This document shows positions 18,022 through 24,616 of a stretch of 64,000 nucleotides of DNA, one piece after another. The notes under the pieces are model-generated. The model worked only from the letters and a program-made list of their open reading frames with translations. It ran no database searches and was not told the DNA's origin. A program made the translations under genes and the position numbers. The stretch's first letter is position 1. Each line of letters starts with the position of its first letter. The DNA is from Pseudodesulfovibrio sp. (GTDB lineage: Bacteria > Desulfobacterota > Desulfovibrionia > Desulfovibrionales > Desulfovibrionaceae): positions 248,001 through 312,000 of the forward strand of contig JAEINO010000001.1 in NCBI GenBank assembly GCA_016342345.1, given 5' to 3'.

Positions 18022-19389
18022 CTAGAAGAACTCCACCTTGGTGGTCAATGCCTTCTCGACCTTGGGAATATTCTTTCTGGTTGAAACAATAATCAACTGG
18101 TCCTGAGGTTCAATAACCGTGTCACCACGGGGGATGACAACTTCATCGCCACGCTGGAAACACAGGACAAGACAACCGCGCGGAAAACCAAGATCCTTGA
18201 TGGCCTTGCCCACAATGGGAGAATCCTCCTGGGCGATGGCTTCCAAGGCTTCCGCCTCCTCTCCCTTGATACTGACCGTGGAAATAATCTTGCCACGCCT
18301 GATGTAATGCAAAATTGAATTGATAGCAGACTGCCGAGGACAGACCACGTAATCGATGCCAATGGGTTCTATAAGCGGCATATAACCAAAATTATTGACT
18401 CTGGTAACCGTACTTTTGGCTCCAAGGCTCTTGGCAAGAAGGCAGGACAGAATGTTGGTTTCTTCATCTCCGGTTACGGCAATGACCATATCCATTCCCT
18501 GAATATTTTCTTCACGCAAAATTTCCTGATCAGTAGAGTCACCCATGAGAACGATGGGACGATCAAGGCGCTCGGACAGGAATTCACACCGCTTCTGACG
18601 TTTTTCCAGCAAACGAGTATGATAATATTTATTATCCAATGCTTTTGCCAGCTTGTAACCAATGTTACCACCGCCAATTATCAATACTTCCCGTACTGGT
18701 TCAGCAGAAATACCGAGTCGCTTGAGAATTTCATCCTGATCCAGAATATCGCAAACAAAATAGACGACATCGTCTTTCTTAATCACATCAAGACCACTCG
18801 GAATAATCAATTGCCCATCACGAACCAGAGCAGCGATAACAATGCCCAATTCTTCACCAATCTTGTCTCGCAGGTGAATAAGTTGAGTTCCCACAACCGG
18901 ACTGTCATCTGGAAGATTGATACCGATCAACCGAATCTTGCCATCGGCAAACTCGTTAATCTCTACGGCTCCCGGCACGCTCATGAGTCGGAGAATCGAG
19001 TTCACCACTTCCTCATCCGGATTGATAATCTTAGTTATTCCGGCACTTTCACCCAACAACAAATGCTTATAATTCGTATACATACCCGCCCGAACCCGAG
19101 CGAGCTTGGTCACATCCTTATTGAGCATATTAGCAAAAAAGCAGGCAATGAGATTTATCTCGTCGCTATCCGTGACAGCCAGAAAAATATCTGCGTTGAC
19201 GATTCCGGCATCCTCCAGAATCTTCGGGCTGCTGCCAGACCCCTGAATGGTCTGCACATCTGAAGTTTCTGCCAATTTCCTGAGTGCATCCGCACTCTTG
19301 TCTATGACAACAACTTCCTTGTTCTCAACAGCCAATCGCTGAGCAATATGAAATCCGACCTCTCCGGCCCCTATGATAATAATCCGCAA
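18022..19389 (-). CDS. trkA: Trk potassium transport regulator TrkA (TTG start)
   Basis: The cytosolic NAD(H)-binding gate of the Trk K+ transporter, about 455 residues. It is a tandem of two RCK units, each a Rossmann TrkA_N domain (IIIIGAGEVGFHIA at the N-terminus and LIIGGGNIGYKLA near residue 235) followed by a TrkA_C domain. The open frame extends upstream to 19482, but those residues match nothing, while a TTG at 19389-19387 follows CAGGAGATATCA and starts the protein exactly at the Rossmann strand. I therefore use TTG. The stop abuts the trkH start. Confidence 0.93.
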   Translation of the reverse strand: MRIIIIGAGEVGFHIAQRLAVENKEVVVIDKSADALRKLAETSDVQTIQGSGSSPKILEDAGIVNADIFLAVTDSDEINLIACFFANMLNKDVTKLARVRAGMYTNYKHLLLGESAGITKIINPDEEVVNSILRLMSVPGAVEINEFADGKIRLIGINLPDDSPVVGTQLIHLRDKIGEELGIVIAALVRDGQLIIPSGLDVIKKDDVVYFVCDILDQDEILKRLGISAEPVREVLIIGGGNIGYKLAKALDNKYYHTRLLEKRQKRCEFLSERLDRPIVLMGDSTDQEILREENIQGMDMVIAVTGDEETNILSCLLAKSLGAKSTVTRVNNFGYMPLIEPIGIDYVVCPRQSAINSILHYIRRGKIISTVSIKGEEAEALEAIAQEDSPIVGKAIKDLGFPRGCLVLCFQRGDEVVIPRGDTVIEPQDQLIIVSTRKNIPKVEKALTTKVEFF

Positions 19390-19502
19390 ATGATATCTCC
19401 TGTAAGAATGGACTACTAAACCACTTGGGTTGTACGCATCTTTTCTGAACTGTGCAACATCGTGAAAATATATACGAGTCAATTATACAAGGTTGTTACA
19501 AA

Positions 19503-19531
19503 TAAAAACGGTCCTGATTTCATCAAGACCG
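19503..19531 (-). terminator. Terminator of the redox (siroheme) operon
   Basis: Read on the minus strand, a 10-bp stem with one G-U pair (CGGTCTTGAT/ATCAGGACCG) closes a 3-base GAA loop and is followed by TTTTTATT. It lies 39 bp after the last gene of the operon. Confidence 0.8.
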
Positions 19532-19569
19532 CTCATGTTTTTACCATGTATTTCAACGAGCCGACAATT

Positions 19570-20229
19570 CTACAGAATAGCTTCCTTGACCGCATCAATC
19601 CCGATTTTCTTCAGCATCTGGGCTGAACGGCTACGCTTCCCGGAATTATCACGATAGAATTCAAGAAACCTGTTCACCAATTCAATAGCTTCCTTGCGAG
19701 ACAACTCTTCAGCCAGGACATCACCGATCCGAGGTCTGCCAGAGGCATTACCACCGACAACCATGGTCCATCCTTTTCGCTTGCCGATAAGACCAACATC
19801 ACGAACATAACTCTCGGCGCAGCACATGGTACACCCGGATACTCCCACTTTCAACTTGGCCGGAAGCTCCTTTCCCACGAACATTTCCTCAAGCTCAAGA
19901 CCAAGCCCCAGAGAATCACGGACCCCAAGTTTGCAGACCGCAGTGCCAGGGCACGCCTGGACATAATGCACACACAAACCAACGGCAGGTCCGATATCCA
20001 TCTTTAAATCGTCCCAGACCTGATCCACCTGCTCTTTCTCCAATCCGACCAAGGCAATGCGCTGCCCTGACGTGATCTTCATCACAGGGATTTCATATTT
20101 TCTGCCAACACGAGCCAGAGCTTCAAGGACATCCGGTGTCACAAGCCCGACCGGAGTCCGGGGGACAATGGCATACGTTTTCTGGTCACGTTGAAGGATT
20201 GCTCCCTTCGGGATATCGTTCTCAGCCAT
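19570..20229 (-). CDS. Small siroheme/4Fe-4S sulfite reductase-like protein, copy 2
   Basis: A single-unit nitrite/sulfite reductase protein of 219 residues, the size of the assimilatory-type low-spin sulfite reductase (P590) of Desulfovibrio. The ferredoxin-like N-terminal domain carries TSGQRIALVGL. The cofactor cysteines are in ACPGTAVCKLG (CX5C) and GCTMCCAES, placed to bind a [4Fe-4S] cluster coupled to siroheme. It is the downstream of two tandem paralogs (18 bp apart) and the last gene of the operon. The reaction of this family in vivo is still debated: it reduces sulfite to sulfide in vitro. Confidence 0.85.
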   Translation of the reverse strand: MAENDIPKGAILQRDQKTYAIVPRTPVGLVTPDVLEALARVGRKYEIPVMKITSGQRIALVGLEKEQVDQVWDDLKMDIGPAVGLCVHYVQACPGTAVCKLGVRDSLGLGLELEEMFVGKELPAKLKVGVSGCTMCCAESYVRDVGLIGKRKGWTMVVGGNASGRPRIGDVLAEELSRKEAIELVNRFLEFYRDNSGKRSRSAQMLKKIGIDAVKEAIL

Positions 20230-20247
20230 GGTGCAAACTCCAATCTA

Positions 20248-20922
20248 TTATTTTTGCGCAGATCCGAAAACAGCCTTTTTGACTGCATCTATGCCAACTC
20301 GCTTGACAAAACGCGCTGTACGTTCTTTGATTTTTGCGTTTTCAGAATAAAAATCAAGGGCTTTGCTGATAATTTCAAAGACTTTTTCTTCCGAAACATC
20401 CTCGGCCAGAATATCAGCCTCGCGTACATGCTTGCCCGCATTGCCTCCAAAGGCAACAGTCCATCCATTTTTCTTACCTATCAACCCAACGTCGCGAACA
20501 AGACTCTCGGAACAACACATGGAACATCCGGCCACACCGGTTTTGAGTTTTGTCGGCAGACTGTATCCATTGAGAAAATCTTCGAGTTTTGCACCAAAAG
20601 CCATGGAATCCTGCATACCAAGACGACATGCCGTCGTTCCAGGACAAGCCTGCACATAATACTTGCAGGACTCCCCTACAGGACCAAGCTGATCAAGCAC
20701 AGCGCTGAGCGTATCTTTGGGAATCCCCTGAATCTTCAACCGCTGCCCTGCGGTGACCCGTACGCCGGACAAATTGAATTCCTGAACCACGGAATTGATA
20801 CTGTTCAACTGATCCGGCGTGATCTGCCCCAACGGCATGCGGGGGGTAATCGAATATACCCCACCGCCACGCTGAACAATGGCCCCTTTGGGCAACTCTT
20901 CAATTAACTTCGCATTATTCAT
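20248..20922 (-). CDS. Small siroheme/4Fe-4S sulfite reductase-like protein, copy 1
   Basis: A 224-residue paralog of the next gene, with the same fold. It has TAGQRLKIQGI in the N-terminal domain, ACPGTTACRLG and GCSMCCSES as cluster ligands, and RDVGLIGKKNGWTVAFGGNAG as the conserved C-terminal core. The two copies are clearly related yet well diverged, so the duplication is old and both cofactor sites are kept. It starts 3 bp after the cupin stop, so the cupin and both siroheme proteins are likely on one transcript with the ferredoxins upstream. Electron donors could be those ferredoxins; this is inference. Confidence 0.85.
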   Translation of the reverse strand: MNNAKLIEELPKGAIVQRGGGVYSITPRMPLGQITPDQLNSINSVVQEFNLSGVRVTAGQRLKIQGIPKDTLSAVLDQLGPVGESCKYYVQACPGTTACRLGMQDSMAFGAKLEDFLNGYSLPTKLKTGVAGCSMCCSESLVRDVGLIGKKNGWTVAFGGNAGKHVREADILAEDVSEEKVFEIISKALDFYSENAKIKERTARFVKRVGIDAVKKAVFGSAQK

Positions 20923-20925
20923 ATT

Positions 20926-21243
20926 TTAAATCGGGGGTGCTATAGTTACAAGTACACGCATATCCGTAATGGCCCTGACTCCATGAGGTTCACGGATCTC
21001 CGTGACCAGCACGTCACCTGTCTTTGCAGGCATGGTTGCGCCGTCCGCTGCCAAGAATTCACCCTCACCTTCAAGAATGGCAAGATTCAACTCTCCATCC
21101 AAATCATGGGAATGCACGGGAAGCTTCTGCCCGGCCTTGAAGTTGAAATTAATCACCTTCATGTGCTCAGACTCGTGAACCAGATAATTAGAAAAAGTCA
21201 AATCCTTGAAACCGTGTTCTTCAAACAATTCAGTCTTCTTCAT
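20926..21243 (-). CDS. Single-domain cupin protein
   Basis: A small cupin of 105 residues. Motif 1 reads GQKLPVHSHDLDGELNLAILEGEGEF, with two histidines and an acidic residue as metal ligands. Motif 2 reads KTGDVLVTEIREPHGVRA, supplying a further histidine. The fold suits a metal-binding sensor or enzyme but the ligand is unknown. Small cupins are often found beside Crp/Fnr regulators and ferredoxin genes in sulfate reducers. The ATG follows AAAAGGAGTCTGTCTC at workable spacing, and the stop is 3 bp before the first siroheme gene. Confidence 0.8.
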   Translation of the reverse strand: MKKTELFEEHGFKDLTFSNYLVHESEHMKVINFNFKAGQKLPVHSHDLDGELNLAILEGEGEFLAADGATMPAKTGDVLVTEIREPHGVRAITDMRVLVTIAPPI

Positions 21244-21261
21244 GAGACAGACTCCTTTTGG

Positions 21262-22035
21262 CTAGAACTCAAGAGGCACTGTTTCCAGAACTCCACCGCT
21301 CCGAGCCACAGTGACTCGAACGATATCAACCTTCTTGCCCGCACGTTTAACGGCTTCGGACAGAATAGTACTCATGGAAGAGCAGCACGGTACTTCCATT
21401 TCCATGATGGTAATGAATTTCAAATCATTCAGCTCTATGATCTCGGCAAGCTTTTCAATATATTCCATCTGGTTGTCGAACTTGGGGCATCCAAGCAGAA
21501 CAACCTTGCCGGGCACATATTCACTGTGATAGCCGGGCATGGCCACGGGCACACAGTCTGCGGTCAAAAGCAGATCAGCCCCTTTCAGAAAGGGAGCATT
21601 CGGCGGAACCAACCGCAACTGCACCGGCCAATGAGACAATGCGGAACCGCCTGTGGGTGAAGCCATCGGGATATTTGCCCTGTCGCACGGTGTCATGGTC
21701 TTCAACGCAGATCCCGGACAACCACCAACTGTTTTTTTGTTCAAACGCAAACTCTCGGGACTCGGCATGTGATCCGGAACCACTCGACCCTGGGCCTTCA
21801 GAGACTCCGCAACAGCCTCTGGATCGAAATCTTCAGCCTCACGCACAATCACCTTCAGCGCACCTGTTGGACAATCGCCCAGGCACGCACCCAAACCGTC
21901 ACAATATATATCCTTGACCAATCTGGCCTTGCCATCAACTATAGCAAGGGCTCCCTCTTCACATGAAGGAACACATTCCCCGCAACCATTGCACAACTCT
22001 TCATCAATACTGATCATTTTTCTGCTACCAATCAT
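21262..22035 (-). CDS. Two-cluster ferredoxin-like protein with C-terminal Cys domain
   Basis: A 257-residue protein. The N-terminal ferredoxin domain has CNGCGECVPSCEEGAL and CDGLGACLGDCPTGAL, suited to [4Fe-4S] clusters, the second with a five-rather than two-residue first gap (CX4C). The C-terminal 150 residues are less common and carry further cysteines in LLGCPKFDN and EVPCCSSM. Proteins of this plan occur near hcp and Crp-family (HcpR) genes in anaerobes. I start at ATG 22035 after GAGGGTACCATA; an upstream ATG at 22107 would run into the polyferredoxin gene. It lies 28 bp after that gene, within the redox operon. Confidence 0.78.
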   Translation of the reverse strand: MIGSRKMISIDEELCNGCGECVPSCEEGALAIVDGKARLVKDIYCDGLGACLGDCPTGALKVIVREAEDFDPEAVAESLKAQGRVVPDHMPSPESLRLNKKTVGGCPGSALKTMTPCDRANIPMASPTGGSALSHWPVQLRLVPPNAPFLKGADLLLTADCVPVAMPGYHSEYVPGKVVLLGCPKFDNQMEYIEKLAEIIELNDLKFITIMEMEVPCCSSMSTILSEAVKRAGKKVDIVRVTVARSGGVLETVPLEF

Positions 22036-22063
22036 TATGGTACCCTCTTTTTTCAATTGTATC

Positions 22064-23380
22064 TTATATTCTTGCCACACCAAGGAAAATGGCATGGAGA
22101 CTTGCAACTATGACAATAAACATTTTTCGCGCTGTATCGGAAGTCAAACCCGGAAAATGATATCCGATCTGTTTGTGAACGCAGGCGGAAACACAATCAC
22201 CACACAAAGTGCAGGAGAGAGCAGGCTTGCCCAGCATCACCCTACTCTCGTCCAACGCATTATATCGGCATCGACTGAAACAGGCACCGCATTGGGTGCA
22301 ATCTGTACCAATTCGAATACGCCAGGGAGAAATTTTGCCGAAGACATTGGCAACAAGCCCCATGGGACAAAAGGCTGTGCAATGGGTCATCATTCCAGCC
22401 TTGCGGGACACAAAAACCATGATACCAACTCCCACCAAACCGAAAACCCCAGCAAACAGGATGGCAGACACTCCAGGAACTCCCATGGAACGCAACAGCA
22501 GGGCTGTTCCAACAACCAGTATCATGGTTGTAACACGTCCAGTGATACTCAGACGCCTCAGGACTGCATTGGAGGCCGGACGTTTGCCCAGGCGACTCAT
22601 GGCATCATCCCATGCCCCAATATAGCACAGATGACTGCACCAGGCAGGACCAACCAGCAACACTGTGACAATAAACAAGATGAGCATGAAAAAGCCGTTA
22701 CCTCGAAAGACCGGACCAGCAACTATCAAGGCTGGAACCGGAAGGTGAAGCGTGCCTGTCATGAGCATGGATTCCATACCCAACAATCCCAAAACAAATT
22801 GAAGAAAAAAGACGACCGAAAAGAAACCCCATATGCGTGGACGATACGTGCGATGCCCTTTGGGTATCAGCATCATCCCTCCAACCCATTGGGCATAGAA
22901 ACCAAGTATGGAAATTTCAAGCCACCCCCAGCCCGGAAAATATCGATCAGCCAGCAAAATCGGAAACGGAACATTGAACCGAACCAGAGCAAGACCCAAA
23001 ATTGCCAGAAAAAAAATTGCAGCGCGTGGAATTGCCTGTTCGATGTTCTTATGAAAAAAATCGCGAGAAAACTTGCCAACCAGAACAAGCAATGCCAGAG
23101 CATTCAAACCGATAACACCTGTCATAATTGCGGCCAATCGGGTCCAGGGTAAATCGAAGGCTTGACGAAAACCAATAAAATCCACGGTGGCATCAGCCCA
23201 GATATAACCTCCCCATACAAGGGCGGCGACAGCAACCAGTCGCACCCATGCCTGACGAATAAACACAAGGCCTACCACAAAAATAAATGTCACAGCCAAA
23301 CCAAAATCATTGCTCCTGAGCGCGTGTGCACCCAAAAAAAACAATGCAAGAACAGGAATGACTAAAACAAACTTCTTCAT
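22064..23380 (-). CDS. Membrane polyferredoxin, NapH/NosR-like
   Basis: A membrane iron-sulfur protein of 438 residues with about ten hydrophobic helices. The family mark is the membrane-edge motif GPAWCSHLCYIGAWDD, with a second CX3C in THCTAFCPMG. The cytoplasmic C-terminal part has two ferredoxin motifs, CTQCGACFSRC and CTLCGDCVSAC. NapH/NosR/RnfB-like proteins of this kind pass electrons between the quinone pool and soluble ferredoxins. As the first gene of the operon it could feed the ferredoxin-like protein and the two siroheme proteins downstream. The start follows CACGGAGACAAGAAAA. A long open frame on the opposite strand is a shadow. Confidence 0.83.
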   Translation of the reverse strand: MKKFVLVIPVLALFFLGAHALRSNDFGLAVTFIFVVGLVFIRQAWVRLVAVAALVWGGYIWADATVDFIGFRQAFDLPWTRLAAIMTGVIGLNALALLVLVGKFSRDFFHKNIEQAIPRAAIFFLAILGLALVRFNVPFPILLADRYFPGWGWLEISILGFYAQWVGGMMLIPKGHRTYRPRIWGFFSVVFFLQFVLGLLGMESMLMTGTLHLPVPALIVAGPVFRGNGFFMLILFIVTVLLVGPAWCSHLCYIGAWDDAMSRLGKRPASNAVLRRLSITGRVTTMILVVGTALLLRSMGVPGVSAILFAGVFGLVGVGIMVFVSRKAGMMTHCTAFCPMGLVANVFGKISPWRIRIGTDCTQCGACFSRCRYNALDESRVMLGKPALSCTLCGDCVSACVHKQIGYHFPGLTSDTARKMFIVIVASLHAIFLGVARI

Positions 23381-23430
23381 TTTTCTTGTCTCCGTGATTC
23401 ACACATTGAACATTTTTTTTGACGAGAGCC

Positions 23431-23444
23431 ATGACTTAGGTCAA
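23431..23444. promoter_or_regulatory. FNR-like palindrome between polyferredoxin operon and crp gene
   Basis: ATGAC-TTAG-GTCAA keeps the TTGAY-N4-RTCAA layout of Fnr-family operators with one mismatch. It is centred between the two divergent genes, 39 bp upstream of the regulator ATG and 51 bp upstream of the polyferredoxin ATG. On the regulator side it overlaps the likely -35 region, with TATAAC at 23453-23458 as -10. Confidence 0.5.
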
Positions 23445-23482
23445 TTTATCAATATAACAATGCAAATGGAGTACATTTTTAC

Positions 23483-24157
23483 ATGGATAAACTTGCAGCA
23501 GTAAAATCCGTCATGTTTTTTGATGGGTTGCCTGAAGAAAAATTCAACAAACTTCCCGACATCTCTATCGTCAAAAAATACAGAAAGGGCGAAACCCTTT
23601 TTGTTGCCGACGTCCTTGCCAACGGCTTCTTTGCTCCAATCAAGGGAAGAGTGAAGATTTTCAGAACATCCCCGTCAGGCAAGGAACAAATACTCCACGT
23701 CTTCGGTCCGGGCGAAGCCTTTGGAGAAGTACCTGTATTCGAAGGCGGAACCTTCCCTGCCAATGGACAGGCCATTGAACCATGCGAAGCCCTTTTCTTT
23801 CCTCGCCGCGACTTTAAAAACATGATCAAGGAAGATCCTGACCTGGCTATGAAAATGATGGCCATGCTCTCTCAGAAGCTCAGGATTCTGGTCAACAAGA
23901 TTGATGACTTGAGTCTCAAGGAAACTCCAGCTCGTGTGGCATCCTATCTTCTGCTGCTCCGTTCCTCACAGGATTCCGACACCTTCAAACTTGACCTGCC
24001 AAAAGGTCAAATCGCCTTTTATCTCGGCACGATTCAGGAGACTCTGTCACGCATATTCAAACGATTTACCGAACAAGGCATTATTGCACTCAACGGCAAT
24101 GAAATTACCATACTCGACATGGATCAACTCAAAGACATCGCAGACGAAGGCCGCTAA
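23483..24157 (+). CDS. Crp/Fnr family transcriptional regulator
   Basis: A DNA-binding regulator of 224 residues. The cNMP-like beta-barrel sensor (about 10-115) includes GPGEAFGEVPVFEGG, followed by the long dimer helix and a winged helix with LPKGQIAFYLGTIQETLSRIF. The recognition helix has E-x2-SR (ETLSR), the residues that in this family read TGA half-sites. No N-terminal cysteine cluster for an Fnr [4Fe-4S] sensor is present, so the signal may be haem/NO, a small molecule or something else. It is transcribed away from the redox operon, and the palindrome at 23431-23444 suggests control of both and of itself. HcpR is one possible identity. Confidence 0.85.
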   Translation: MDKLAAVKSVMFFDGLPEEKFNKLPDISIVKKYRKGETLFVADVLANGFFAPIKGRVKIFRTSPSGKEQILHVFGPGEAFGEVPVFEGGTFPANGQAIEPCEALFFPRRDFKNMIKEDPDLAMKMMAMLSQKLRILVNKIDDLSLKETPARVASYLLLLRSSQDSDTFKLDLPKGQIAFYLGTIQETLSRIFKRFTEQGIIALNGNEITILDMDQLKDIADEGR

Positions 24158-24182
24158 AAACAATTTACACCAAATCAACGCT

Positions 24183-24213
24183 AAAAGCCCGCCACACATT
24201 CGTGCGGCGGGCT
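24183..24213. terminator. Terminator between crp gene and rpsT
   Basis: A 12-bp stem with one mismatch (24186-24197 with 24202-24213) has a GCCCGCC core. Read on the minus strand it is followed by TTTTAG, so it mainly ends the rpsT transcript; on the plus strand it lacks a T tract. Confidence 0.7.
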
Positions 24214-24242
24214 ACATGACATAGCAGCTGTAAAAAAGGAAA

Positions 24243-24509
24243 CTACTCGGCGATCTTGTTGATAGCCAACTGAAGACGGGCAACGCGACGCTGAGCCTGA
24301 CGCTGATGAATGACCTTCTTGCGAGCAGCTTTGTCCAGAATGGACATAACGTCTTTCAAAGCTTCCTGTGCCTTGGCAACGTCTTTTGCCTCGACGGCCT
24401 CGCGAACAACCTTAACGGTGTTCTTAATGCGGGTCTTGGAAATGCGGTTACGGGCGCGACGCTTCAAGCTCTGACGGTGCCTTTTCAGGGCGGACTTGTG
24501 ATTAGCCAA
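24243..24509 (-). CDS. rpsT: 30S ribosomal protein S20 (TTG start)
   Basis: A small basic helical protein of 88 residues that binds 16S rRNA early in 30S assembly. It starts MANHKSALKRHRQSLKRRARN and ends LQLAINKIAE, typical S20. The start codon is TTG, with AGGAG eight bases upstream. Escherichia coli rpsT also uses TTG and is autoregulated at translation, so the rare start may serve the same end here (inference). It has its own strong promoter just after the glyS stop. Confidence 0.96.
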   Translation of the reverse strand: MANHKSALKRHRQSLKRRARNRISKTRIKNTVKVVREAVEAKDVAKAQEALKDVMSILDKAARKKVIHQRQAQRRVARLQLAINKIAE

Positions 24510-24581
24510 GGTTGGTACTCCTGATCTTTTGTATCGTATTAAAACGGCTTTTACTTACTTTTATTTCCAAAGGGAGTGCCT

Positions 24582-24609
24582 TTTATATGGACTATCCCTC
24601 TGATGTCAA
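24582..24609 (-). promoter_or_regulatory. Sigma70 promoter of rpsT
   Basis: On the minus strand TTGACA (24609-24604), a 16-bp spacer, then TATAAA (24587-24582). The start of transcription would fall about 65 bases before the rpsT TTG codon. The promoter sits just downstream of the glyS stop, so rpsT can be transcribed apart from the operon. Confidence 0.65.
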
Positions 24610-24616
24610 GACTTTT

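Noticed and set aside
18619-19263. 214-codon plus-strand frame
   Set aside because: Antisense to trkA; no ribosome site or family.
21914-23152. A 412-codon open frame on the plus strand
   Set aside because: It lies opposite the polyferredoxin gene, lacks a ribosome site, and its translation is low-complexity without known motifs, while the minus-strand product has clear Cys motifs and helices.
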